Origin: Massilia sp. CF038
GTDB taxonomy: Bacteria; Pseudomonadota; Gammaproteobacteria; Burkholderiales; Burkholderiaceae_D
NCBI RefSeq assembly: GCF_900129765.1
Contig: NZ_FQWU01000001.1
Coordinates: 1,178,001-1,242,000 of the forward strand
Length of the DNA stretch: 64,000 bases
Direction of reading: 5' to 3'
The position numbers and the translations under genes are program-made. Below, piece by piece: positions 53,057-61,788 of this stretch. Within the stretch, counting starts at the first letter, position 1. Each line of letters opens with the position of its first letter. The notes under the pieces were generated by a model. It was not told the origin of the DNA, made no database searches, and saw only the letters and a program-made list of their open reading frames with translations.

Positions 53057-53115
53057 ATAGGTCCCCGCCTTCGCGAGGACGATGTGCCGTCGTCCTCGCG
53101 AAGGCGGGGACCTAT
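53057..53115. repeat. Palindromic dispersed repeat, copy B (26-bp perfect arms)
   Basis: Two 26-bp arms (53057-53082 and 53090-53115) are perfect inverse copies around a 7-nt gap. The core CGTCCTCGCGAAGGCGGGGA is shared with the repeats at 26 kb, 56.6 kb and 58.8 kb. It lies 6 bp beyond the EamA stop on the minus strand, so it forms a strong hairpin at the 3' end of that transcript. Confidence 0.9.
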
Positions 53116-53121
53116 TCCACC

Positions 53122-54039
53122 TCAGCTCCGCCGCACCGCCATGCGCCGCCCGGTGCCCACGACCGCAATCACCGCCACCGCAAAACCCAGATTGGCCCAG
53201 GTCAGCGGCTCACTTAGCACCAGCCACGCCCCACCCAGCGTAAAGAAAGGCTGCATCAGCTGCACCTGCCCCACCCGCGCAATACCGCCGCGCACCATCC
53301 CGCCATACCAGAACAGAAATCCCACATACATCGAAAACACGCTCACATAGCCAAACCCCAGCCAGGCCTTGACGCCAGCGGCGCCGATCGCGTTCATCTG
53401 GGGATAAGACAGCCACAGCAGTACAGGCGCGAGCAGCGGCGCGGCCAGCACCAGCGCCCAGCTGATCACTTGCTGGCCACCCATGCTGCGTGCCAGGCGC
53501 GCCCCTTCGGCGTAGCCCAGCGCCGCCAGCAGCACCGCCGCCAGCATCAGCGCGTCAGCCCGATGCAGACTGCCCCCGCTCTGCTGCAGCGCGAAGGCAA
53601 TCACCAGCGCCGACCCGGCCAGTGCCATGCCCCAGAAGCCGCGCGATGGCTTCTCGTTGCCGCGCAGCGCGGACACGGCAGCCGTGGCCAGCGGCAAAAT
53701 CCCGACCAGCACCGCGCCGTGCGAGGCCGGCACGGTCTTGAGCGCGATCGAGGTCAGCCACGGAAAGCCGATCACGCAGCCGCCTGCCACCACGGCCAGC
53801 GGCAGCAGCGCCGCGCGGGGCGGGAACGGCAGCCGCTTGTAGAGCAGCCAGCAGGCAGCAAGCAGGGCCGCCGCCACAGCCCGCCCCAAAGCGACAAAGT
53901 CGGGCGGCAGGTCGGCCACGGCCAGGCGGGTGGCCGGAAAGGTCATGCCGAACATGGCCACGCCGATCAAGCCCAGCAGCATGCCGGCACTGTCGTCGGA
54001 CCAGCGGGCTGCGTGAGCAAGGTGCAAGCTGCGCGCCAT
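53122..54039 (-). CDS. EamA-family (DMT) exporter
   Basis: The ATG at 54039 lies one base after the dehydratase stop and gives 305 residues, the usual size for ten-helix EamA exporters. Two EamA halves are visible: LLGLIGVAMFGMTFPATRLA and, in the second, LMLAAVLLAALGYAEGARLA with YVSVFSMYVGFLFWYGGMVRGG. These proteins export amino acids or metabolites. Directly coupled to a threonine dehydratase-like gene and near a MocR regulator, it may remove an amino acid or its deamination product. Confidence 0.9.
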   Translation of the reverse strand: MARSLHLAHAARWSDDSAGMLLGLIGVAMFGMTFPATRLAVADLPPDFVALGRAVAAALLAACWLLYKRLPFPPRAALLPLAVVAGGCVIGFPWLTSIALKTVPASHGAVLVGILPLATAAVSALRGNEKPSRGFWGMALAGSALVIAFALQQSGGSLHRADALMLAAVLLAALGYAEGARLARSMGGQQVISWALVLAAPLLAPVLLWLSYPQMNAIGAAGVKAWLGFGYVSVFSMYVGFLFWYGGMVRGGIARVGQVQLMQPFFTLGGAWLVLSEPLTWANLGFAVAVIAVVGTGRRMAVRRS

Positions 54040-54040
54040 C

Positions 54041-55009
54041 TCAAGGCCCCTGCAGCACGTGACGAAACAGGTCCGCATCCACATTGCCGCCCGTGAGGGG
54101 CAGTCCGAGTTTACGGCCCTTGAGCGCGCCGCTGGCGTGCATCTGCATGGCAGCGGCCAGCGGCGCCGCGCCGGCTCCCTCGGCCAGATTGTGGGTGGCG
54201 CGGTAGTACAGGCGCATGGCATGGGCCACCTCGTCATCGGTCACGGCAATGATATCGTCGGCATATTCCAGAATCGCGCCCAGCGAAGCCTGGTCCGGCT
54301 GGCGGCAAGCCAGGCCGTCCGCCAGTACGGTGGACACAGGCGCGCTGATGCTGCGTCCGGCGCGAAACGACAGCTGATAGGCCGGCGCGTGGCTCGACAC
54401 CACGCCTACCACGCGCGTCTTCGAGCCCAGCGCATTGCGCGCCGCAATGGCAGCGCAGATGCCCGAACCCTGGCCGATCGGTACCAGCACCAGGTCCAGG
54501 TCGGGCTGGGCGCGCAGCAGTTCGAGCCAGCCAGTGGCGACACCGGCCACCAGATCTTCGTGCCATGACGGCACCATGTGCAAGTGCTCCTCGCGCGCCA
54601 CTTGCTGCGCATGTTCGCGGCAAGCCTGAAAATCGCTGCCCACTTCGATCAGCTGTGCGCCCAGCGCGCGCATGGCGGCGTTCTTTTCCACGCTGTTCCC
54701 GAATGGGACGTAGATGCGCACCGCCACGCCGTGGCGCGCCGCCGCATACGCCACCGACTGGCCATGGTTGCCGCGCGTGGCCGCCATTACCGTGGTCAGA
54801 TGCGGTTCGCGCCGCGTCAGCGCGTCCATGTAGACCAGGCCGCCGCGCACCTTGAAAGCGCCCAGCGGACTGTGGTTTTCATGCTTGACCCAGGTTTCGG
54901 CGCCCAGGGCCTGGTTCAACTGCGGCCAGCTGTACTGCGGCGTGGGCGGCATGGCGCGGTAGACCACGGCAGCGGCAGCATCGAGTTGGGCGAGAGTCGG
55001 TTTGTACAT
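54041..55009 (-). CDS. Threonine dehydratase-like PLP enzyme
   Basis: The 322-residue fold-type II enzyme has its Schiff-base lysine at K53 (SPLGAFKVRGG), the substrate loop ATRGNHGQSVA, and the phosphate-binding IGQGSGICAA in place of the usual GGGG loop. It is distinct from the enzyme at 15.0 kb. It would deaminate a hydroxy-amino acid such as threonine, serine or a 3-hydroxy analogue. It is divergent from a MocR regulator and followed by an EamA exporter, so the three form one regulatory unit. Confidence 0.88.
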   Translation of the reverse strand: MYKPTLAQLDAAAAVVYRAMPPTPQYSWPQLNQALGAETWVKHENHSPLGAFKVRGGLVYMDALTRREPHLTTVMAATRGNHGQSVAYAAARHGVAVRIYVPFGNSVEKNAAMRALGAQLIEVGSDFQACREHAQQVAREEHLHMVPSWHEDLVAGVATGWLELLRAQPDLDLVLVPIGQGSGICAAIAARNALGSKTRVVGVVSSHAPAYQLSFRAGRSISAPVSTVLADGLACRQPDQASLGAILEYADDIIAVTDDEVAHAMRLYYRATHNLAEGAGAAPLAAAMQMHASGALKGRKLGLPLTGGNVDADLFRHVLQGP

Positions 55010-55064
55010 GGCAGCTTTCAGTGCTTGGAACAGAGAGGCGATGGGTGTATCCTAGACTTAAAAA

Positions 55065-55083
55065 CCAGTACAGTGCCAGTACA
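55065..55083. promoter_or_regulatory. Direct repeat, candidate MocR operator
   Basis: CCAGTACA is repeated at 55065-55072 and 55076-55083, 11 bp apart, in the divergent region between the dehydratase-like gene and mocR. MocR-type regulators such as PdxR bind direct repeats in such positions. Confidence 0.6.
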
Positions 55084-55118
55084 CTTATCCATATAATTTT
55101 GCATACTGTGACGGTAAG

Positions 55119-56579
55119 ATGACCAATACACGCCTTGCGGAAGCACCAGCACCGTTCGAGACCATGCTGACCCGTGGCACGGGCGAATCGCTGATAGACC
55201 AGATCGTGCGCTCGGTGGCCGCGCGCATTGACGACAAAGTCTTGCGCAGCGGCGCGCGCATGCCCTCGATCCGCCAGTTCGCCGCCACCCATGGCGTATC
55301 GGCCTTCACCGTGGTTGCCAGTTACGACAAGCTGGTGGCCAAGGGCTATGTCGAGTCGCGCCGCGGCGCCGGCTTCTTTGTGCGCGAGCGCTCGCCGCTC
55401 AATCTGGGTGAACGTTCGGCGGCCGTGCCGCAGGCCAGCGAAGCCATCGAGCACAAGCCGCTGGACGTGGTCTGGCTGATTCGAAACATGTTCCGCCAGG
55501 CCCCGCACCAGCAAGTACCGGGGTCGGGTTTGCTGCCATCGGACTGGCTCGATGGCCCGCTGGTGTCGAATGCACTGCGCGACGTTGGTCGCCAGGGCGG
55601 CAGCGCGCTGCTCAATTACGGCGCGCCACAGGGCTTTCTGCCCTTGCGCCAGCAGCTTCAGCTCAAACTGGCCGAGCTGGAAATCGAGGCCGCGCCCGAG
55701 CAGCTGGTCACCACGGTTGGCATCACCCAGGCGCTCGACCTGGTGGCGCGTGAATTTACCCGGCCTGGCGACACCATTCTGGTGGACGATCCGGCCTGGT
55801 TTTTGATGTTTGGTTCATTTGCGGCGCTGGGGGCCAAGGTGGTGGGGGTGCCGCGTCTGGCAGACGGTCCCGATATCGCCCAGCTGGCCGCCATGGCGGC
55901 GCTGCACAAGCCCAAGCTGTACGTGATCAACTCAGTGCTGCACAACCCCACCTCGACCTCGCTCTCGGCGGCGAAGGCCTTCCAGGTGCTGCGCCTGGCC
56001 GAAGAACACGGCTTTACCATTGTCGAAGACGATATCTACTGCGACCTGCATCCGGGCAGCGCGGTGCAGCCGGCCACCCGTCTTGCCGCGCTGGACCAGC
56101 TGCGGCGCGTGATTTACCTGGGCGGCTTTTCCAAGTCGATGTCGGCCAATTTGCGGGTCGGCTTCATCGCCACCTCGCACGAATGGGCCCAGCGCCTGTG
56201 CGACCGCAAGATGCTGGCCACGCTCACCACCAGCGACATTGGCGAGCGGGTGGTGTACAAGATTTTGTCCGAGGGGCTGTACCGCAAGCATGTGGATCGG
56301 GTACGCACCCGCCTTGACAGTGTGCGCGCCAAGACCGTGCGCCAGATGGAAAAAGCCGGTCTGCGGGTCGATGTGGCGCCGCCGGCGGGCATGTTCGTGT
56401 GGGTCGACGCCGGTTGCGACACCAATGTCTTGACCGAACGCGCCATGGCCGATGGCTTGCTGCTGGCGCCCGGCAGCCTGTTTTCGCCCAGTCAGTTGCC
56501 TTCAACCAAGATGCGCCTGAACGTGGCCACCGTTCAGGAACCGACCCTGTGGTCCTTCCTAGAGCGCCAGCTGCGCTGA
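55119..56579 (+). CDS. MocR-family regulator (GntR HTH fused to aminotransferase)
   Basis: The 486-residue protein has an N-terminal GntR winged helix (SLIDQIVRSVAARIDDKVLR, then MPSIRQFAATHGVSAFTVVASYDKLVAKGY, about 28-100) and a C-terminal aminotransferase-like PLP domain (LNYGAPQGFLPLRQQ, YVINSVLHNPTSTSLS, lysine in YLGGFSKSMSANLRVGFI). MocR proteins use the PLP domain as a sensor. Its divergent partners are the dehydratase-like and EamA genes, with a direct repeat between them. Confidence 0.93.
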   Translation: MTNTRLAEAPAPFETMLTRGTGESLIDQIVRSVAARIDDKVLRSGARMPSIRQFAATHGVSAFTVVASYDKLVAKGYVESRRGAGFFVRERSPLNLGERSAAVPQASEAIEHKPLDVVWLIRNMFRQAPHQQVPGSGLLPSDWLDGPLVSNALRDVGRQGGSALLNYGAPQGFLPLRQQLQLKLAELEIEAAPEQLVTTVGITQALDLVAREFTRPGDTILVDDPAWFLMFGSFAALGAKVVGVPRLADGPDIAQLAAMAALHKPKLYVINSVLHNPTSTSLSAAKAFQVLRLAEEHGFTIVEDDIYCDLHPGSAVQPATRLAALDQLRRVIYLGGFSKSMSANLRVGFIATSHEWAQRLCDRKMLATLTTSDIGERVVYKILSEGLYRKHVDRVRTRLDSVRAKTVRQMEKAGLRVDVAPPAGMFVWVDAGCDTNVLTERAMADGLLLAPGSLFSPSQLPSTKMRLNVATVQEPTLWSFLERQLR

Positions 56580-56581
56580 TA

Positions 56582-56678
56582 CATCGCCCTCGCGAAGGCG
56601 GGGGCCTATTCCGCGCCACCGGATTCGGCTACGTGGAATGGGGGGCTCGCATGCGAGCCCGCCTTCGCGAGGGCGATG
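56582..56678. repeat. Palindromic dispersed repeat, copy C
   Basis: This copy starts CATCGCCCTCGCGAAGGCGG, three bases after the mocR stop, and ends with the inverse CCGCCTTCGCGAGGGCGATG. It has the same inner palindrome GGGGCTCGCATGCGAGCCC as copy A, to which it is very similar over about 97 bp. Confidence 0.88.
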
Positions 56679-56753
56679 AAAAGGTCTTGAAATAAGGCCA
56701 AGCACCCCCATCTCGCTCCAATCCGTTCAACCTGTCTCAACGAGGACTAAAAA

Positions 56754-58676
56754 ATGGCTGTTGCCGAAAAAGAAACCCTTGGTTTTCAAGCAGAAGTAAA
56801 GCAGTTGCTGCAACTGATGATCCACTCCCTGTACTCGAACAAGGAAATCTTCCTGCGCGAGTTGATTTCGAACGCCTCCGACGCGGCCGACAAGCTGCGC
56901 TTTGAAGCAATCAACAATGACGCCCTGTACGGCAACGACCATGAACTGAAAATCAAGGTCAGCTTCGACAAGGAAGCAAAAACCATCACCATTTCCGACA
57001 ACGGCATCGGGATGAACCGGGACGAAGTCATTTCGCATCTGGGCACCATCGCCAAGTCGGGCACCAAGGAATTCTTCGGCAAGCTGTCGGGCGACCAGCA
57101 GGCCGACGCGGCCCTGATCGGCCAGTTCGGCGTCGGCTTCTACTCCGGCTTCATCGTGGCCGACAAGATCACGGTTGAAACGCGCCGTGCAGGCGTCGAT
57201 GGTGCCGAGGGCGTGCGCTGGGAGTCCGGCGGCGAAGGCGACTACAGCGTCGAGACCATCAACAAGACCAACCGCGGCACCGATGTCATTTTGCATCTGC
57301 GCGACGGCGAAGAAGAACTGCTCTCGGCCTGGAAGCTCAAATCGATCATCCGCAAGTACTCGGACCACATCTCGCTGCCGATCGTGATGCAGAAAGACGA
57401 ATGGGACGCCGAGAAAAAAGAAACTGTCGTCACCGACGAACTGGAAACCGTCAACCAGGCCAGCGCCCTGTGGGCACGCAGCAAGTCCGACATCACGCCG
57501 GAGCAGTACGACGAATTCTACAAACACGTTTCGCACGACTTCCAGGCACCGCTGACCCATACGCACAACCGGGTTGAAGGCCGCAGCGAATACACCCAGC
57601 TGCTGTACGTGCCAAGCCACGCCCCCTTCGACCTGTGGGACCGCAACAAGCGCGGCGGCATCAAGCTGTACGTCAAGCGCGTGTTCATCATGGACGATGC
57701 CGAGCAGCTGATGCCGGCCTACCTGCGCTTCATCAAAGGCGTGATCGATTCGAACGATCTGCCGCTGAACGTCTCGCGCGAAATCCTGCAGGAGTCGCGC
57801 GATGTGAAAGTCATCCGCGAAGGCTCGACCAAGCGCGTGCTGGGCATGCTGGAAGAACTGGCCAACGCCGACGAGCAGGAAAAAAAGGACAAGTACACCA
57901 CCTTCTGGAAAGAGTTTGGCCAGGTGCTGAAAGAAGGCATCGGCGAAGACGCTGCCAACAAGGACCGCATCGCCAAGCTGCTGCGCTTTGCCAGTACCGC
58001 CAATGACAACGCCGAGCAGACCGTGTCGCTGGCCGAGTACATTGCGCGCGCCAAGGAAGGCCAGGAAAAGATTTACTACGTCGCCGGAGACAACTACGTC
58101 GCCGCCAAGAACAGCCCGCACCTCGAGATCTTCCGTAAAAAGGGTGTCGAAGTGCTGCTCATGACCGACCGCGTCGATGAATGGATGCTGTCCTTCCTGA
58201 CCGAGTTCGAAGGCAAGGAACTGGTATCGGTGGCCAAGGGCGGGCTGGATCTGGGCGGCCTGGAAGACGAAGCCGAGAAGAAGGAGCACGAAGAGACCGA
58301 ATCGTCGTACAAGGAACTGACCGAGCGCATGAAGACCGCGCTGGGCGACAAGGCCAAGGATGTGCGCGTGACGTTCCGCCTGACCGATTCGCCGGCCTGC
58401 CTGGTGGCGGACGAAAACGAGTTGTCGGGTAACCTGCTGCGCATGCTCAAGGCAGCGGGCCAGAACGCGCCAGATTCAAAGCCTATCCTCGAAATCAACC
58501 CGAACCACCCGCTGGTGACGCGCCTGAAGTACGAAAGTGCCGAGAGCAGCCAGTTTGGCGACTGGGCGCACATCCTGTTCGACCAGGCCTTGCTGGCCGA
58601 AGGCGGCTCGCTGAGCGACCCGGCCACGTTCGTGAAGCGTCTGAACGAGATGCTGCTGGCATCGAGCGCGAAGTAA
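56754..58676 (+). CDS. htpG: Chaperone protein HtpG (Hsp90)
   Basis: The 640-residue protein is a full-length bacterial Hsp90. The N-terminal ATPase has [18 protein letters not shown] (about 31-48), [12 protein letters not shown] (about 81-92), and [13 protein letters not shown] (about 121-133). The middle domain has the catalytic-loop region [17 protein letters not shown], and the C-terminal dimerisation domain follows. It folds and reactivates client proteins with ATP in the cytosol. The spacing to the upstream repeat and the strong terminator suggest a single-gene unit. Confidence 0.98.
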   Translation: MAVAEKETLGFQAEVKQLLQLMIHSLYSNKEIFLRELISNASDAADKLRFEAINNDALYGNDHELKIKVSFDKEAKTITISDNGIGMNRDEVISHLGTIAKSGTKEFFGKLSGDQQADAALIGQFGVGFYSGFIVADKITVETRRAGVDGAEGVRWESGGEGDYSVETINKTNRGTDVILHLRDGEEELLSAWKLKSIIRKYSDHISLPIVMQKDEWDAEKKETVVTDELETVNQASALWARSKSDITPEQYDEFYKHVSHDFQAPLTHTHNRVEGRSEYTQLLYVPSHAPFDLWDRNKRGGIKLYVKRVFIMDDAEQLMPAYLRFIKGVIDSNDLPLNVSREILQESRDVKVIREGSTKRVLGMLEELANADEQEKKDKYTTFWKEFGQVLKEGIGEDAANKDRIAKLLRFASTANDNAEQTVSLAEYIARAKEGQEKIYYVAGDNYVAAKNSPHLEIFRKKGVEVLLMTDRVDEWMLSFLTEFEGKELVSVAKGGLDLGGLEDEAEKKEHEETESSYKELTERMKTALGDKAKDVRVTFRLTDSPACLVADENELSGNLLRMLKAAGQNAPDSKPILEINPNHPLVTRLKYESAESSQFGDWAHILFDQALLAEGGSLSDPATFVKRLNEMLLASSAK

Positions 58677-58695
58677 ATCGTCTTTGAGGGAAATC

Positions 58696-58726
58696 AGCCC
58701 GGCCGCGCAAGCGCCCGGGCTTTTTT
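58696..58726 (+). terminator. Rho-independent terminator of htpG
   Basis: AGCCCGGCCGC and GCGCCCGGGCT form a stem around GCAA, followed by six T residues, 20 bp after the htpG stop. Confidence 0.88.
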
Positions 58727-58744
58727 AACGCGCTTCACACCTGG

Positions 58745-58900
58745 GTCGGCGCACATCCACCACATCGTCCTCGCGCAGGCGGGGACCCATATTGAGTCGG
58801 CGCACATCCACCACATCGTCCTCGCGAAGGCGGGGACCCATAGCGCGCTGAACGACTTCGGGGAGGTGGAATGGGTCCCCGCCTTCGCGAGGACGATGTG
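58745..58900. repeat. Palindromic dispersed repeat, compound copy D
   Basis: A unit of 51 bp starting GTCGGCGCACATCCACCACA is present twice in direct order (58745 and 58796), differing at one core base (CGCGCAGG against CGCGAAGG). It is followed by the core in inverse order (ATGGGTCCCCGCCTTCGCGA at 58871). It lies between two terminators in the htpG/hydrolase convergent gap, so this is a tandem expansion of the same family. Confidence 0.88.
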
Positions 58901-58920
58901 TGGCTTGGCACATTGCCATA

Positions 58921-58958
58921 AAAACAGCCCGGCCGCGCTAGCGTCAGGGCTGTTTTTT
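58921..58958. terminator. Bidirectional terminator between htpG and the hydrolase gene
   Basis: AAAACAGCCC (58921) and GGGCTGTTTT (58947) form a perfect 10-bp stem with T-runs on both strands. It would mainly end the minus-strand hydrolase transcript, since htpG has its own terminator. Confidence 0.8.
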
Positions 58959-58988
58959 CGTCTTCACCGTGCGGGCAGATGACCTTAT

Positions 58989-59540
58989 TTATGCATCGTG
59001 AGGCACCTGCGCACACAACTGCGCAAGCAGCGTCGCGCCCACAGGCCAATCCCCCAGATTGCTGTCGCCATTAATGTGCCCCAGATTCCCCACCTCCACA
59101 AACTGGCTGCCCCATGCATCGGCAAACTGACGCGCGCGCGCAGGCGAAACAAAGGGATCGTTACCGCTGGCCGCCACAATGGTGGGGAAGGGCAGCTTGT
59201 CGAGCGGGACCGGCGCAAAACCGTTGGCCGGCACTGGATACGACGGCGCTTCCGTGTCACTTGGCGCCACCAGCAGCGCACCGGCGATTTTCAGATCGGA
59301 CTGCGAGCGCGCCCACTGCACCACCAGCTGCACACCCAGGCTATGCGCCACCAGGATCGGCGGACCGTCACTGGCCGCGATGGCGGCGTCAAGTTCTTCC
59401 ACCCACTCGTCGCGCACCGGGTTGTTGTAATCGCGGTGTGGCACACGTACAAATTCAGGATGCTTGCGCTCCCAATGCGTTTGCCAGTGCTCCGGTCCCG
59501 AATTCCACAGACCCGACAGGGTCAGTACGTCACAATCCAT
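58989..59540 (-). CDS. Alpha/beta hydrolase (RBBP9/YdeN type)
   Basis: The ATG at 59540 follows GGGAGGCGCA and gives 183 residues. The nucleophile elbow is VAHSLGVQLVVQW (GxSxG variant HSLG, about 64-76) and the catalytic aspartate and histidine are in SGNDPFVSP and GNLGHIN. The small size without a lid is typical of the RBBP9/YdeN serine hydrolases. The substrate is unknown. It follows the sterol-desaturase operon on the same strand. Confidence 0.88.
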   Translation of the reverse strand: MDCDVLTLSGLWNSGPEHWQTHWERKHPEFVRVPHRDYNNPVRDEWVEELDAAIAASDGPPILVAHSLGVQLVVQWARSQSDLKIAGALLVAPSDTEAPSYPVPANGFAPVPLDKLPFPTIVAASGNDPFVSPARARQFADAWGSQFVEVGNLGHINGDSNLGDWPVGATLLAQLCAQVPHDA

Positions 59541-59577
59541 TGCGCCTCCCAAGGTTGTTCAATCGTCACAATGGATT

Positions 59578-60072
59578 TTACGTCGATTCCGGGAAGTCCA
59601 GCGTCAGCGAGTCGTGGAAGGGCACAGATTTCCATTGCGTATCGAGTTCCAGCGCGCTGCGGAACAAGATGGCGCCCGCCTCCGGGGCCGTAAATGCGAA
59701 TGTTGGCGTCTCGCGCATCAGACAGGCGGTACGCACGCCTTCAAGAAAGTCGGCCTCGCTGAACTGGCCGCTCCAGAGCTGGGTCTGAAGCGCCTCCACA
59801 ATGGCTTCTACCTGGATCGCCTCGGCTTCCACCTCCTTGCCGATCGGGTCGTGGGTGGTCTCCATGGCAAAGCTGGCCGCGGCGCCGCGCGCCACCAGGC
59901 CGGTGAAGCCGTTCCTCACGCCCAGGCCAGTTTCAACCACATAATGGACCAGGTCGTGCGGCAGTATGCCCTGGCGTGGCATGGCCGTTTCGGTGCTGCT
60001 GCCGTCGCTGCGCAAGTAGCGCAAGTGATCGAGTTTGTCGGTCTTGCCGCGTTTTTCAGCAATCAGTTTCAT
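59578..60072 (-). CDS. Hypothetical protein of the desaturase operon
   Basis: This 164-residue soluble protein starts at an ATG overlapping the stop of the small gene before it (ATGA). Visible segments are KLDHLRYLRSDGSSTETAMP, then ILPHDLVHYVVETGLGVRNG, in which an H-D-L-V-H pattern might bind metal. The family is not recognised. Tight coupling in an operon after the sterol-desaturase and small genes suggests a shared pathway. Confidence 0.7.
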   Translation of the reverse strand: MKLIAEKRGKTDKLDHLRYLRSDGSSTETAMPRQGILPHDLVHYVVETGLGVRNGFTGLVARGAAASFAMETTHDPIGKEVEAEAIQVEAIVEALQTQLWSGQFSEADFLEGVRTACLMRETPTFAFTAPEAGAILFRSALELDTQWKSVPFHDSLTLDFPEST

Positions 60073-60359
60073 GGTGTGATGATCGCCTGCGCATGCTGCA
60101 CCAGTTCTTTCTCGGGCAGGAACGGGGCGCTGATGGTCAGGATCGAATACAGATTGTTTTGCAAGGTGGCGCTGTCAATCGGGCCATCGCGCAGCGCCGT
60201 TTGCAGCAGATGGAGTGCCATGTCGGCCAGCAGAATGCGCTGCTTGTCTGGCCACGAAGGCTGCCCTCTGGTGGCGGGGTGAGCGCCATAAGCTGCTTCG
60301 GTCAAGGCGTGCGCCTGCCGCCCCAGATCAAGAATCTGCGCTTGGGTCACCGCATCCAT
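60069..60359 (-). CDS. Small hypothetical protein of the desaturase operon
   Basis: The protein has 96 residues from the ATG at 60359, which overlaps the desaturase stop (TGATG); a GTG at 60362 is the alternative. It is mostly helical (ILDLGRQAHALTEAAYGAHP, then MALHLLQTALRDG) and soluble. I do not recognise it. Coupled start and stop codons on both sides show it is a real operon member. Confidence 0.7.
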   Translation of the reverse strand: MDAVTQAQILDLGRQAHALTEAAYGAHPATRGQPSWPDKQRILLADMALHLLQTALRDGPIDSATLQNNLYSILTISAPFLPEKELVQHAQAIITP

Positions 60360-61534
60360 CACTTCTGTTTACGGAAGGGGAACATGAACTGCTTGGTGAA
60401 GCCGTCCGGCATGTAATCACCCTGCACGCCATACTTTTCCGGGAACCCGGTCTGGCCCTTGATCGCGGTGCCGAAGATACGGTCCAGGAAAGCGTAATGG
60501 GCCGCGTAGTTCTTGTCGATCGCCACATCATCGGACGAATGGTGCCAGTGATGGAAGTCGGGCGTGACGATGAAGTACTTGATCGGCCCCCATGGCAAAT
60601 GCACATTGGCGTGATTGAACACGGCCTGAAAACCGACGATGACGATGTACGCATCCATCACCGACTTCTCAAAGCCCAGCACATACAAAATGCCCAGCAC
60701 ACCCACGCGCGTGACAATCAGCTCGAACATATGCTGGCGCGAGCCGGCCAGCCAGTCCATGGTCTTGGCCGAGTGATGCACGGCGTGGAAGCGCCACAGG
60801 AAGGGGATCTCATGGTACGAGCGGTGGGTCCAGTACTGCACGAAGTCGGCTGCCAGAATACACAGCAGCAGTTGCGGAATGAAGTGAATCGACTGCACCG
60901 CCGCATGCACGGCATCATTGGCCATCCAGCCGAACAGGCGGTGAATGGCAAAGTTGACCGTCAACAGCGCCAGACCAACGATGAAGTGGTTTACAGCGAA
61001 GTGGACCATGTCCGTCTGCCACTCCTTGCGAAACAGCAGCTGGCCTTTATACAGCGGGAACAGCTTTTCGATCGCCGCAAAAATCACGGTCGAGCCCAGC
61101 AGATCGAGAATGAACCAATCCATGCCGATGTATGGCGTGTTATCAGGGAAATCGGCGACGGGCACATGCGAGCCGCCCAGCGCCAGGGTCGCCAGCACCA
61201 GAGCGGCGGCGACACCATTCAAACCACGCTGGCGTTTGAACAGCACATTGAGCAGGCTGATCGAGCCAGCAATCACCAGCGCCCCGAACATGATGTGGCG
61301 AATGATGTCGGGATTGTATTTGTGGCGCAGCTCGGGCGTGGTCAGATACTGCGGGAAGTGAAACGCCAGCACGCCCAGAAAGCACAGAATGCCCAGGGTG
61401 AGGGCCACGACCCCGCTGGCGATGCCGATCCCCGGCGTCAGAGGACCGCTCTGTTTGAGCAGTTCGCCCGTTTCGCTGACGGCGCCGCCGACGTTCCCGA
61501 TGACGGCCTTGGCCGGATCCACAATCTGTTTCAT
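60359..61534 (-). CDS. Sterol desaturase/fatty acid hydroxylase family membrane enzyme
   Basis: The ATG at 61534 follows AAGGAAGCAGGA and gives 391 residues. Several membrane helices precede the histidine cluster of the di-iron hydroxylase family: HRSYHE (HxxxH), HAVHHS (HxxHH), and later HHWHH, with another His in HANVHLP. Such enzymes hydroxylate or desaturate lipids in the inner membrane. Two small coupled genes follow. Its leader lies next to an inverted-repeat element, so its promoter may have been altered by it. Confidence 0.92.
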   Translation of the reverse strand: MKQIVDPAKAVIGNVGGAVSETGELLKQSGPLTPGIGIASGVVALTLGILCFLGVLAFHFPQYLTTPELRHKYNPDIIRHIMFGALVIAGSISLLNVLFKRQRGLNGVAAALVLATLALGGSHVPVADFPDNTPYIGMDWFILDLLGSTVIFAAIEKLFPLYKGQLLFRKEWQTDMVHFAVNHFIVGLALLTVNFAIHRLFGWMANDAVHAAVQSIHFIPQLLLCILAADFVQYWTHRSYHEIPFLWRFHAVHHSAKTMDWLAGSRQHMFELIVTRVGVLGILYVLGFEKSVMDAYIVIVGFQAVFNHANVHLPWGPIKYFIVTPDFHHWHHSSDDVAIDKNYAAHYAFLDRIFGTAIKGQTGFPEKYGVQGDYMPDGFTKQFMFPFRKQK

Positions 61535-61557
61535 TCCTGCTTCCTTCTCTTTTTTCC

Positions 61558-61765
61558 AACCGGGGTCAGACCCCAATACTGAAACTGTTTTTTAATCGGG
61601 GTCAGACCTCAAAAATTGGTACTTTAGCGCTACAAATTCCAAAATAAGGCGCGCGCATTCGCCCACTAAGCCCAAAAAACCGTGTTCGCCAAGCCTGTGC
61701 CTACCAAAAAACGAGGTCTGACCCCGATTAAAAAACAATTTCAGTATTGAGGTCTGACCCCGGTT
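61558..61765. mobile_element. 208-bp element with 53-bp terminal inverted repeats (MITE-like)
   Basis: The left arm (61558-61610) and right arm (61713-61765) are inverse copies with only two mismatches in 53 bp. Each arm holds two GGGGTCAGACC motifs. The 102-bp centre (AAAAATTGGTACTTTAGCGC at its start) is AT-richer than its surroundings and codes for nothing visible. It sits between the desaturase start and the patatin gene's 3' end. No obvious target-site duplication was confirmed. Confidence 0.75.
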
Positions 61766-61788
61766 TAGAGCAAGATTTTATAACGCAA

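Noticed and set aside
56727-58289. Long minus-strand open frame opposite htpG
   Set aside because: htpG is complete and conserved on the plus strand, so this is a codon-bias shadow.
58745-58842. Possible CRISPR-like direct repeat
   Set aside because: Only two copies with 51-bp period, contiguous and palindromic, no spacers or cas genes; it is a tandem copy of the dispersed repeat.
58735-58919. Short reading frames with PREGGDP-like peptides near 26.0, 56.6 and 58.8 kb
   Set aside because: They are translations of the palindromic repeat family and have no independent gene signals.
61713-61765. Rho-independent terminator for the patatin gene
   Set aside because: The sequence is one arm of a 53-bp inverted-repeat element, and no compact stem with a T-run was seen at the patatin stop.
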